A stretch of DNA of 13,293 bases from Propionibacteriaceae bacterium (lineage in GTDB: Bacteria; Actinomycetota; Actinomycetes; Propionibacteriales; Propionibacteriaceae), in assembly GCA_031262845.1 (NCBI GenBank), contig JAISGZ010000042.1, positions 1 to 13,293 on the forward strand, read 5' to 3'. The position numbers were made by a program, and so were the translations under genes. The notes beneath the pieces were generated by a model, which was not told the DNA's origin, searched no databases, and saw only the letters and a program-made list of their open reading frames with translations. How positions within the stretch are numbered: the first letter of the stretch is position 1; the number at the start of each line of letters is the position of its first letter. This document shows, one piece after another, positions 1-5,412 of the stretch.

Positions 1-135
1 GCCGTCGCCGACGCCTTGGACCGCGGACTTGCCACCAGACGAACCCTGCTACACCGCACCGCCAACCTGCCCGAACGTCCAGCCCTACGCCTAGAACGAG
101 CCCTGGCCCGCCAAGAGGAATCCCATGGCGACTAG
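1..135 (+). CDS. AbiEi-family antitoxin, C-terminal end (runs off left edge)
   Basis: The first 44 codons in frame 1 encode the tail of an AbiEi-type antitoxin (AVADALDRGLATRRTLLH...), ending at TAG 133-135. The first 41 residues match the tail of the complete AbiEi at 2618-3214 except for one Arg-to-Gln change. In known AbiE systems AbiEi is a winged-helix transcriptional repressor that also neutralises the nucleotidyltransferase toxin AbiEii. Here the gene overlaps the start of an AbiEii-like frame at 125 by 11 bases, the tight coupling usual for abiEi-abiEii. Its 5' part lies outside the window, so whether it is intact cannot be judged. Confidence 0.75.
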   Translation, partial: AVADALDRGLATRRTLLHRTANLPERPALRLERALARQEESHGD

Positions 136-262
136 TCACGAAGCCCACCTTCTCAACGAACGCCTGAAAAACCTCGCCCACAGCGAAGGGGCTATCGCTT
201 TTTATGATGGGGTGGTACCTGTCGGTCGTATGGAACGGCGACGGCCGCTTTCAACGCATTGA
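125..262 (+). pseudogene. Truncated AbiEii-type toxin (nucleotidyltransferase) start
   Basis: A 45-codon frame opens inside the end of the preceding AbiEi fragment. Its first 22 residues (MATSHEAHLLNERLKNLAHS and on) look like the N terminus of AbiEii/DUF1814 nucleotidyltransferases, which commonly begin with a pattern like L-x-x-R-L-x-N-L-A-x-x-x-G. From about base 190 the similarity stops and the frame ends at TGA 260-262. Full AbiEii proteins are several hundred residues and carry a nucleotidyltransferase core that is missing here, so this toxin should be inactive. The assignment rests on a short N-terminal match plus its position after abiEi. Confidence 0.6.
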
Positions 263-397
263 GTAGACAAGTTCAGACAAAGCAATTTGCGCCTCAGCAG
301 CCTCCAACCCGGCCTCATACCCCTCTTGCTGTTGCGGCGTACGCGTTGCTGCGACCTTCTCTTTGAGGTCACGCCACGTCATCGTCGTTTCAGACAT
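251..397 (-). pseudogene. N-terminal remnant of an HTH-type antitoxin or regulator
   Basis: This 48-residue minus-strand frame begins MSETTMTWRDLKEK and ends ...AQIALSELVYSMR. GGAG lies 5 bases before ATG 397, and ATG 400 is an alternative. The pattern W-x-D-L-K ... R-T ... Y ... L-x-x-L-V-x-x-x-R is typical of the N-terminal helices of HigA/XRE-like antitoxins, in which the helix-turn-helix follows immediately. Here the frame stops exactly where that domain should start, so the DNA-binding part is lost. The 3' end overlaps the truncated AbiEii frame, which suggests one deletion joined two broken genes. No HigB-like toxin is visible upstream on this strand. It could alternatively be a genuine short protein. 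Confidence 0.45.
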
Positions 398-424
398 CAT
401 GACTCCTCATACTGTGATTGATTG

Positions 425-538
425 ATGAAATCCGTGACAGTCGGCCTCTTCGCGACAGAAGGTGAGGACGTTTTACCGGTTGAATACCTGTACGATAGTG
501 GCCGGAAGCGGGGGCATGTCACTCCGCGTATAAATTGA
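425..538 (+). CDS. Small hypothetical protein, 37 aa, followed by a strong terminator
   Basis: An ATG at 425 opens a 37-codon frame (starts MKSVTVGLFATEGED, ends RGHVTPRIN) that stops at 536-538. I do not recognise the product. Support comes from its setting: a strong intrinsic terminator begins 4 bases after the stop, and the frame is divergent from the HTH remnant with only 27 bases between starts. There is no Shine-Dalgarno site. TACTGT at 410-415 could be a -10 element placing transcription start near the ATG, so a leaderless message is possible. It may also be the stub of a larger broken gene. Confidence 0.35.
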   Translation: MKSVTVGLFATEGEDVLPVEYLYDSGRKRGHVTPRIN

Positions 539-542
539 GCCA

Positions 543-575
543 ACCCCCGGTCGTACAACCGGGGGCGCTTTATTT
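543..575 (+). terminator. Rho-independent terminator
   Basis: An 8-bp perfect stem, CCCCCGGT with ACCGGGGG, encloses the 6-base loop CGTACA and is followed by CGCTTTATTTT. The T-rich side is on the plus strand, so it would end transcription of the 37-codon frame at 425-538. Confidence 0.7.
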
Positions 576-593
576 TCTAATCTTCGGCAATCA

Positions 594-890
594 TTGCCAC
601 GGCGTCACAGACGATCGCTACCGGAGAGATTCATACACCGACTAGGTCAAACAGATTATCGTCTCACTGAGACGAAAGTTGAAGGACTACTCACCGATTT
701 CGAGCAGGCTAAGCTCGTGGTGCCGACCTCGACGAACCTGGTGTTGACTGTGACGTTCTGGCGTATCGGACATCTAATCGACCTAGATATACTCAACCAA
801 CAGCGCTCTGACTACGGTAAATTGATTGTCGCCTCACTGGGCGACAATTGCCCGCCCAATACAGCAATAGAGAGATACGGACCGAAATGA
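594..890 (+). pseudogene. Relic of a DUF1016 (YhcG-type) N-terminal domain
   Basis: Within this 98-residue frame, residues from about 31 to 82 (LLTDFEQAK ... FWRIGHLIDLDIL ... SDYGKLIVASLGDN) follow the DUF1016 N-terminal pattern: L-L-x-x-I ... L-x-x-x-Y/F-W-x-I-G-x-x-I ... YG-x-x-I-V-x-x-L. Similarity then breaks off and the frame ends after about 13 unrelated residues, so the rest of the N-terminal domain and the whole PD-(D/E)XK nuclease domain are missing. The sequence differs clearly from the intact DUF1016 protein at 1365-2417, so this is a different paralogue and not a recent copy. The first 30 residues look unrelated, so the written start may not be real. Its stop overlaps the next gene's ATG as ATGA. 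Confidence 0.55.
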
Positions 891-1102
891 AGACTCTGGC
901 TGAAGTGGCTGAGGGGTTGATGATGTCGCGATCCACGGTGTCGCGGAAGATCGCCGCCGGCGAGATTCAATCGGTCAAGGCCAGAAACCGGCATCGGATT
1001 CCATGTCAGGAGTACCGGCGAGTATGGGAACAGACGATGGGAACCGTCGCCAGAGAATCGGCCGCCGATCTCGAAGCCGAATTGTTTGGCGACGATGCCT
1101 GA
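887..1102 (+). CDS. Excisionase-like helix-turn-helix protein, 71 aa
   Basis: Residues 2-47 (KTLAEVAEGLMMSRSTVSRK, then IAAGEIQSVKARNRHRIP) show the HTH_17/MerR-like excisionase fold signature: a helix-turn-helix with S-R-S-T-V, a 'wing' G-E-I-x-x-V, then the R-x-R-I-P strand. Such small proteins act as recombination directionality factors or as DNA-binding partners in toxin-antitoxin pairs. The C terminus (ESAADLEAELFGDDA) is acidic and antitoxin-like. No integrase or PIN toxin is adjacent, so the partner is unknown. ATG 887 is chosen over ATG 848 because similarity starts there. It overlaps the preceding frame's stop by ATGA, which implies translational coupling, and no good Shine-Dalgarno site is present. 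Confidence 0.65.
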   Translation: MKTLAEVAEGLMMSRSTVSRKIAAGEIQSVKARNRHRIPCQEYRRVWEQTMGTVARESAADLEAELFGDDA

Positions 1103-1140
1103 CAACCGGGCCAGAGCGTCCTAAGACGCAAATGATCTGG

Positions 1141-1195
1141 TGATTCGAATCAGAACGAGAACTGTCAGATGGCTGCCCTAGGGTGAGAATCACCC
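1141..1195. promoter_or_regulatory. Palindrome and hairpin in the 182-bp gap before the leader ORF
   Basis: The gap 1103-1284 holds no convincing gene. It contains a perfect 12-bp palindrome, TGATTCGAATCA, at 1141-1152, and a short stem GGGTGA/TCACCC with a 3-base loop at 1181-1195. Both lie between the HTH gene and the leader/DUF1016 pair, where an operator would be expected. The regulatory role is inferred from position only. Confidence 0.3.
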
Positions 1196-1284
1196 CGGTA
1201 CCAGCGGTGGAATGCGTCCTCAGAGGCGAGCCACGGCCAGGCCGGGAAAAGATGACCCCCTAATCAAGCTGGAAGGACGTATCG

Positions 1285-1365
1285 ATGAGCGACATTGCTG
1301 CCGTCAAGGTCACCAACGACTACGGCGACGAAATCATGCAGGTTTTCGAAGTTGGTGAACTCTGA
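1285..1365 (+). CDS. 26-aa leader ORF coupled to the DUF1016 gene
   Basis: ATG 1285 follows GGAAGGA (1271-1277) at 7 bases, the best ribosome-binding site in the left part of the window. The frame encodes MSDIAAVKVTNDYGDEIMQV plus FEVGEL and ends TGA 1363-1365, overlapping the ATG of the DUF1016 gene by one base (TGATG). The downstream gene lacks its own good Shine-Dalgarno site, so ribosomes probably reinitiate from this ORF. I do not recognise the peptide. It could be a small functional partner, a translational leader, or the re-started tail of a lost gene. Confidence 0.5.
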   Translation: MSDIAAVKVTNDYGDEIMQVFEVGEL

Positions 1366-2417
1366 TGTTGATGAACGAGCCCGAGTATCTGGATGTGGTT
1401 ACCCAGGTCAAGCAGCAGATCGACGAGGCACGCCACCGTGCGATGCTCTCGGTGAATCGTGAAATGGTGTTGCTGTACTGGAACATCGGCAAGGTGATCG
1501 ATGCCCATGCGGAGTGGGGCAACAAATTCATCACGAACCTGTCTCGTGACTTGCGTCATGCCTACCCAAGTGTCCGTGGGTTCTCGACCCGGAACCTTAA
1601 GTACATGCTGTCGTTCGCCCGCGCCTACCCGGATCTCGAATTTGTGCAGACGGTATCTGCACAAATTTCTTGGTCGAACAACACGCTGCTGCTGACCAAG
1701 GTCAAGGATACGGTTGCCCGTCGTTGGTATACGGACCAAGCAGCCGCCGAAGGCTGGTCCTACACGCGCCTCGACGACAGCATCGAACGCCACACCTACG
1801 AACGGCAAGCGATCGCATCCAAGACCAGCAACTTCGAGGATCGGCTTCCAGAACCGCAGGCTGCGTTGGTCGAGCGAGCCATGAAAGACCCCTACATCTT
1901 CGACTTCATCGAAGCCAGGGACGACATGGTGGAACGCGAGATCGAGGATGGACTGATCTCCAATGTCGCCAAGCTGCTGTTAGAACTCGGCAGCGGATTC
2001 GCCTTCGTCGGCAACCAGTATCACCTGGAAGTCGAGGGCGAGGACTTCTACATCGACCTGCTGTTCTACCACCTGCAACTGCGCTGCTACGTCGTCGTCG
2101 AGCTGAAGAACACGAAGTTCAAACCGGGATACGCCGGGCAGATCAACTTCTATGTTTCAGCCGTTGATGACATGGTTGCCACGGACCAAGACAACCCGAC
2201 CATCGGCATTCTGTTGTGCCGCGACAAGCGAGGGTTGATCGCTGAGTACGCGCTGAGCGGCATCGACAAGCCAATCGGCGTCAGCGAGTTCAAGCTGCTG
2301 GAGACACTGCCTGAACCGTACGCGTCCGTCCTCCCGACCGCCGAGGACATCGAGAAGCGCATCGGCCTGTCGCTTGACGATTCCGACTCCGATGACGATT
2401 CGGAAGCAGACGACTGA
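1365..2417 (+). CDS. DUF1016 (YhcG-type) PD-(D/E)XK nuclease family protein
   Basis: This 350-residue protein has full DUF1016 architecture. The N-terminal helical domain (about 6-150) contains NREMVLLYWNIGKVID and VQTVSAQISWSNN. The C-terminal nuclease domain (about 165-335) carries the PD-(D/E)XK residues Asp231 in FYIDLLFYH and Glu246-x-Lys248 in VVELK, plus the downstream YAGQ motif (Gln259). Length matches the family, so it looks intact. Family members are predicted DNA-cleaving enzymes often found in defence islands or near restriction systems; a target cannot be read here. The last 13 residues are mostly Asp, Glu and Ser. The gene is translationally coupled to a 26-codon leader ORF, and a long inverted repeat lies inside the coding region at 1639-1667. 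ATG 1371 is an alternative start. Confidence 0.9.
   Translation: MLMNEPEYLDVVTQVKQQIDEARHRAMLSVNREMVLLYWNIGKVIDAHAEWGNKFITNLSRDLRHAYPSVRGFSTRNLKYMLSFARAYPDLEFVQTVSAQISWSNNTLLLTKVKDTVARRWYTDQAAAEGWSYTRLDDSIERHTYERQAIASKTSNFEDRLPEPQAALVERAMKDPYIFDFIEARDDMVEREIEDGLISNVAKLLLELGSGFAFVGNQYHLEVEGEDFYIDLLFYHLQLRCYVVVELKNTKFKPGYAGQINFYVSAVDDMVATDQDNPTIGILLCRDKRGLIAEYALSGIDKPIGVSEFKLLETLPEPYASVLPTAEDIEKRIGLSLDDSDSDDDSEADD
1639..1667. repeat. 12-bp perfect inverted repeat inside the DUF1016 gene
   Basis: AATTTGTGCAGA (1639-1650) and its exact complement TCTGCACAAATT (1656-1667) are separated by 5 bases, CGGTA. The repeat encodes the EFVQTVSAQIS stretch of the N-terminal domain, just before the conserved SW motif. 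It could form a hairpin in the mRNA or serve as a protein-binding or insertion site. Confidence 0.8.
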
Positions 2418-2448
2418 CCGACAACGCCAACTCGCGTGATCTAATCCC

Positions 2449-2472
2449 GTGGTTGTGGATCAGTAATTTGGT
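2449..2472 (+). repeat. 24-bp intergenic repeat, first copy (second at 4537-4560)
   Basis: GTGGTTGTGGAT followed by CAGTAATTTGGT recurs at 4537-4560 with 2 of 24 bases changed. Both copies are intergenic, one 146 bases before the AbiEi gene and one 109 bases before the lipoprotein gene. The second copy contains TGTGGATAA, the complement of the DnaA-box consensus TTATCCACA; the first has one mismatch to it. Such boxes also occur by chance. Confidence 0.65.
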
Positions 2473-2538
2473 GGTGAGGTGAGAAGGGCTATCCATCTCG
2501 TTGCACAGGTGAAATGAAGGCCAACCTCTACATCCAAT

Positions 2539-2576
2539 CTTTAGTTTTACGTGTCAGATTATTGATATAACTAAAG
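2539..2576. promoter_or_regulatory. Candidate AbiEi operator: CTTTAGTT / AACTAAAG inverted repeat
   Basis: The 8-bp half sites CTTTAGTT (2539-2546) and AACTAAAG (2569-2576) face each other across 22 bases in an unusually AT-rich stretch 42 bases before the AbiEi start. Studied AbiEi proteins repress their own promoters by binding inverted repeats, so this is a natural operator candidate. TAAAGT at 2572-2577 could be the -10 element, but no clear -35 is seen. The rest of the 2418-2617 gap shows no gene. Confidence 0.4.
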
Positions 2577-2617
2577 TATTAGTTGAGTTACGCGACCAGT
2601 CGTGGTGGAATAAGCCC

Positions 2618-3214
2618 ATGGCTAACAGTCGACAAGTCCTCCGCCGACGACTTGAGACCATCGCCTTCACTCAGGCCGGTTTCTTCACCGCCGCTCAAGC
2701 TTTGGCAGCTGGTTACTCCTACCAGGCCCAGAAGTACCACGTTGACGCCGGCAACTGGGTCCGCGTCGACCGTGGCCTGTTTCGGCTCCCATCCTGGCCA
2801 GATCGCCCGGACGACCAATTCGTTCTGTGGACCCTCTGGAGCGGCGGCCGAGGTGTGATCTCTCATGACTCCGCCCTCCAGGTCCACGACCTATCCGACA
2901 TCGACCCAGCCAGCGTCCATCTGACCGTCCCACCAGGCTTCCGCGCCACCGACCCCCTAGTGACCACCCACATCGCCTCACTGCCAAAGACCGACATCGA
3001 AAGGCGCGAAGCCTGGTCCGTGACCACTCCCCTCCGCACCCTGGCCGACGTCGCCGCCAGCCAACTATCCCAAGAACACATCGACCAAGCCGTCGCCGAC
3101 GCCTTGGACCGCGGACTTGCCACCAGACGAACCCTGCTACACCGCACCGCCAACCTGCCCGAACGTCCAGCCCTACGCCTAGAACGAGCCCTGGCCCGCC
3201 GAGAGGAATCCTGA
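2618..3214 (+). CDS. AbiEi-family antitoxin / transcriptional regulator, without its toxin
   Basis: This 198-residue protein matches the AbiEi pattern. The N-terminal winged helix (about 10-58) runs FTQAGFFTAAQALAAGYS ... YHVDAGNWVRVDRGLFRLP, and the antitoxin domain includes ISHDSALQVHDLSDIDP and TPLRTLADVAAS. It should bind its own promoter and, in family members, counteract the AbiEii nucleotidyltransferase. ATG 2618 is preceded by GGTGGA at about 10 bases. No AbiEii follows: the gene stops at TGA 3212-3214, three bases before the point where the AbiEi copy at the left edge continues into its toxin. It is therefore an orphan antitoxin unless the partner lies elsewhere. The 5' part of the other copy is outside the window, so the extent of the duplication is unknown. 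Confidence 0.88.
   Translation: MANSRQVLRRRLETIAFTQAGFFTAAQALAAGYSYQAQKYHVDAGNWVRVDRGLFRLPSWPDRPDDQFVLWTLWSGGRGVISHDSALQVHDLSDIDPASVHLTVPPGFRATDPLVTTHIASLPKTDIERREAWSVTTPLRTLADVAASQLSQEHIDQAVADALDRGLATRRTLLHRTANLPERPALRLERALARREES
3089..3211 (+). repeat. 123-bp direct repeat (second copy; first copy at 1-123)
   Basis: Bases 3089-3211 repeat bases 1-123 with a single difference (A113 versus G3201). Homology ends sharply at 123/3211, where the first copy enters the AbiEi/AbiEii overlap and the second reaches a stop codon. The first copy continues beyond the left edge. The pair brackets 3 kb holding the DUF1016 genes. Confidence 0.95.
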
Positions 3215-3298
3215 TCATGATGTCGAACCAGCCGCTGCGACTGACGGTGGATGTTGAGTGGAGAACTGTCTCCGCGAAAAGTGTTTAGTTTATTTAAG

Positions 3299-3304
3299 TA
3301 TGCT
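3299..3304 (+). promoter_or_regulatory. -10 element of a probably leaderless fic transcript
   Basis: TATGCT at 3299-3304 is followed by six bases (TGACCT) and then the fic ATG at 3311. A TANNNT hexamer 6 to 7 bases before the start codon is the usual layout of leaderless actinobacterial genes, and no Shine-Dalgarno site is present. No convincing -35 is seen. The 54-base block 3277-3330 around it is repeated at 4431-4484. Confidence 0.5.
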
Positions 3305-3310
3305 TGACCT

Positions 3311-4342
3311 ATGACAAATTCAGTCCGCGGCCGCCCCGGCAGACCGACTCGTGAAGCGGTGTTTGACCAATTTGCCCAGGCCATGAGCGAGTTGCGGAAA
3401 CGCGGTGGCTTACCTGACACCGCCCAGGCCCGTCCACTGTGGAATGACTTGTGGCATAGGGAAGTGCATCATTCCACCGCGATTGAGGGCAACACGCTGG
3501 TGCTGCGCGAGGTGGAAGCGCTGCTTGACCAGGGCCGGGTCGTCGGCGCGAAAGAGTTGAAGGACTATATGGAGGTGCTGGGCTACGGGGAGGCCGCGAC
3601 ATGGGTTTATCAACAGGCCGGCCAGTCTCGGGATTGGGACCATGAGCAGGTCGTCACGCTCACCGAAGTGCGTGAGATCCACCAGCGCACGATGGGCCAT
3701 GTCTGGGAGGTGGCGCCTCACCCGGCGGCGTTGGCTGCGGAGTCGCCGGGCAGTTTTCGCCAACACGAGATCGCGGCTTTCCCCGGTGGTATGAAACCAC
3801 CGACCTATCCGCTGGTGCCGTCCATGGTGGAGTCCTGGGTCAACCAGGTGAACCAGATCGGCGTTGATTTATCAGCCGGCCGTCAAGCCTTGTCGGACGG
3901 ACCGCGTTTGGTGGCGCAGTGTCACGTCGAGTTTGAGCGAATCCACCCTTTCCTCGACGGTAACGGCCGCACCGGACGACTGCTGCTCAATCTCATCATG
4001 GTGCGCTTGGGGTGGCCCCCAGTGGTGATCGTGAAGACTCAGCGGCGTCGCTATCTATCGGCACTCATCAGCGCCGATGCCGGTGATATCGACCCATTGG
4101 CCGAGATCATTGCTCGGGCCGCCATAGCCTCGATGAACACTCTGCTGCCAATGATTTCCGGCGCTAAGGACTTGATGCCACTGTCAGCTTTGGCTGATCA
4201 GTCGATAACCCTGGCGGCACTGCGGCAGGCTGCTATCCGCGGCCGTTTGGCGGCTAGTCTCGACCAGCGCGGTCAATGGCAGTCGACCAGGCAAGCCGTC
4301 GACGACTACAAACAAGCCCGCTACCGGCGCCGCTCCACTTAA
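3311..4342 (+). CDS. Fic family protein (class II, N-terminal inhibitory motif)
   Basis: This 343-residue protein carries the catalytic Fic motif HPFLDGNGRTGR at 212-223 with all key residues (His212, Asp216, Asn218, Arg220, Arg223), so transfer of AMP or another nucleotide part to a target protein is expected. The inhibitory helix motif S-x-x-x-E-G is at 55-60 (STAIEG), before the Fic domain, which makes it a self-inhibited class II Fic. The N terminus (RGRPGRPTREAVFDQ) is basic. The C terminus (about 290-335: LSALADQ ... LRQAAIRGRLAA ... WQSTRQAVDDY) resembles the helix-turn-helix-like tail common in this subfamily. Length is typical and no residue is missing. The start follows a TANNNT box by six bases. 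Two partial copies of this gene lie downstream at 4431 and 6339. Confidence 0.93.
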   Translation: MTNSVRGRPGRPTREAVFDQFAQAMSELRKRGGLPDTAQARPLWNDLWHREVHHSTAIEGNTLVLREVEALLDQGRVVGAKELKDYMEVLGYGEAATWVYQQAGQSRDWDHEQVVTLTEVREIHQRTMGHVWEVAPHPAALAAESPGSFRQHEIAAFPGGMKPPTYPLVPSMVESWVNQVNQIGVDLSAGRQALSDGPRLVAQCHVEFERIHPFLDGNGRTGRLLLNLIMVRLGWPPVVIVKTQRRRYLSALISADAGDIDPLAEIIARAAIASMNTLLPMISGAKDLMPLSALADQSITLAALRQAAIRGRLAASLDQRGQWQSTRQAVDDYKQARYRRRST

Positions 4343-4356
4343 GTAATTCCGGTCGT

Positions 4357-4399
4357 GACTCGCACTAGCTGGATTGGCTTTCCAGTTGCTTAACGAGTC
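4357..4399 (+). other. Nested hairpin after fic
   Basis: GACTCG (4357-4362) pairs with CGAGTC (4394-4399), enclosing AGCTGG/CCAGTT with one G-U pair. It starts 14 bases after the fic stop. There is no T-run, so it is at best a weak terminator or 3' stabiliser. The 4343-4668 gap also holds a fic fragment and a 24-bp repeat, and no gene. Confidence 0.4.
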
Positions 4400-4430
4400 G
4401 GGTGAGTGTTGGGCCGGGTGCTGCCCACGC

Positions 4431-4494
4431 AAAAGTGTTCAGTTTATTTACGCATGCTTGACCTATGACAAATTCGGTCCGCGGACGAGACTGA
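4431..4494 (+). pseudogene. fic 5'-end fragment (copy B)
   Basis: Bases 4431-4484 match the fic promoter and start region 3277-3330 at 50 of 54 positions, including an ATG at 4466 and the codons MTNSVRGR. Homology to fic then ends. The frame closes at a TGA (MTNSVRGRD, stop) about ten bases later. The -10 hexamer is changed from TATGCT to CATGCT. The short tail GACGAGACTGA is shared with the third copy at 6339, so copies B and C have a common history. Confidence 0.85.
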
Positions 4495-4536
4495 TCTACT
4501 CGGAACGTTGCTTGACGGTCTATCCCGCGCCTGGCG

Positions 4537-4560
4537 GTGGTTGTGGATAACTAATTTGGT
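4537..4560 (+). repeat. 24-bp intergenic repeat, second copy, with a DnaA-box match
   Basis: GTGGTTGTGGAT followed by AACTAATTTGGT matches 2449-2472 at 22 of 24 positions. It contains a perfect complement of TTATCCACA at 4542-4550. The box is single, so this is not evidence for an origin. Confidence 0.6.
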
Positions 4561-4668
4561 TGCGGAACAGAAGTCTGGTTAGCTTGTCGGCAAGCCTGAC
4601 CGGATCGGTTTCACTGCTCGGAATCCAACTGGACAGGTAGGTCATTGTGATCTGTTTTATCCCTCCAC

Positions 4669-5412
4669 ATGAGAACAGTTGAGACTATGTTTCCTCCACC
4701 GGCGGTAAACCGTCACATCACTAGCCCATCTCCCCTGCCGCGCCGAAACGGACTGTCGGCCCAGGACTGTTTGACAACGACTAATGCGACCGTCCGGCCT
4801 CGCAAATCGCGTTTCCGAGCGGGGGTGCTGCTTTTGGTAACAGGTTTGCTGACAGCTGGCGGGTTGGCCGGCTGTTCAAGTTCACCGGCGGAGGAGGCGC
4901 CGTCGAGTTTCGCACCAGCGACCACTCAAACACCGACCGCGACCCCGACACCGTCAGCGAGTTGGCCAGTCCGAATAGCCGACGATCCGACTTGGACAGC
5001 GAACCAACTAGCTGCCGTTCAGGTCGTCGACCGGTATAACGAAATCCGATGCATCCAAGCTGATGATCCGGTTCACGCCGATTTCCTCCCACTGATCGAA
5101 GTCGCCACGGATCCGCAATACAGCATCGATGTCAAAAACACCATCAACATGGCGAATATCGGCCGCTACACCCAAGGCGGTTGCATCGTTCCGGTCAAGC
5201 GGATGGTTGCACAAGAAACAGTCGTGTCTGGCCGACCCGAGATCGAAGTCAGACAATGCAATGAAGATCCACCTGATTCCAAGGCATTCGAAAATGGCGT
5301 CGAAGTCTCACTGGGGAACCCCCGAGTTGAGTACGTCTACAACGTTCAGTGGCTGGAGACCGAGCAACAGTGGCGAGTTGCTCTCCTGACCAAGGGCAGC
5401 ACGACATGCTGA
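4669..5412 (+). CDS. Predicted lipoprotein of unknown function
   Basis: A hydrophobic signal segment (about 50-68, GVLLLVTGLLTAGGLAGC) follows the basic stretch RPRKSRFR and ends in the lipobox L-A-G-C with Cys69, so the protein should be exported and lipid-anchored. A Ser/Thr/Pro-rich linker (about 70-98) leads to a compact domain of about 150 residues (from WTANQLAAVQVVDRYNEIRC) that ends in VYNVQWLETEQQWRVALLTKG, reminiscent of small SnoaL/NTF2-like exported folds. No catalytic motif is seen. The 45 residues before the signal are unusually long, so a start downstream of ATG 4669, for example ATG 4687 or TTG 4771, is possible; none has a clear Shine-Dalgarno site. The stop overlaps the PKD gene by 7 bases, so the two are co-translated. 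The pair is flanked by fic fragments. Confidence 0.75.
   Translation: MRTVETMFPPPAVNRHITSPSPLPRRNGLSAQDCLTTTNATVRPRKSRFRAGVLLLVTGLLTAGGLAGCSSSPAEEAPSSFAPATTQTPTATPTPSASWPVRIADDPTWTANQLAAVQVVDRYNEIRCIQADDPVHADFLPLIEVATDPQYSIDVKNTINMANIGRYTQGGCIVPVKRMVAQETVVSGRPEIEVRQCNEDPPDSKAFENGVEVSLGNPRVEYVYNVQWLETEQQWRVALLTKGSTTC

Noticed and set aside
187..262. Insertion-sequence end joining the truncated AbiEii and HTH genes
   Set aside because: No terminal inverted repeat, target duplication or transposase remnant could be identified. A simple deletion junction explains it as well.
400..560. HigB-like toxin upstream of the truncated HTH antitoxin on the minus strand
   Set aside because: All minus-strand frames were read; none shows a RelE/HigB core or a plausible start, and the plus strand holds a better small ORF.
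3217..3288. 23-codon frame after AbiEi (starts MMSNQPLRL) as a toxin remnant
   Set aside because: It has no similarity to AbiEii and no ribosome site. It is too short to support.
4542..4550. DnaA-box consensus as evidence of a replication origin
   Set aside because: Only one perfect box and one imperfect copy 2 kb away, with no cluster, AT-rich unwinding region or dnaA/repA gene.
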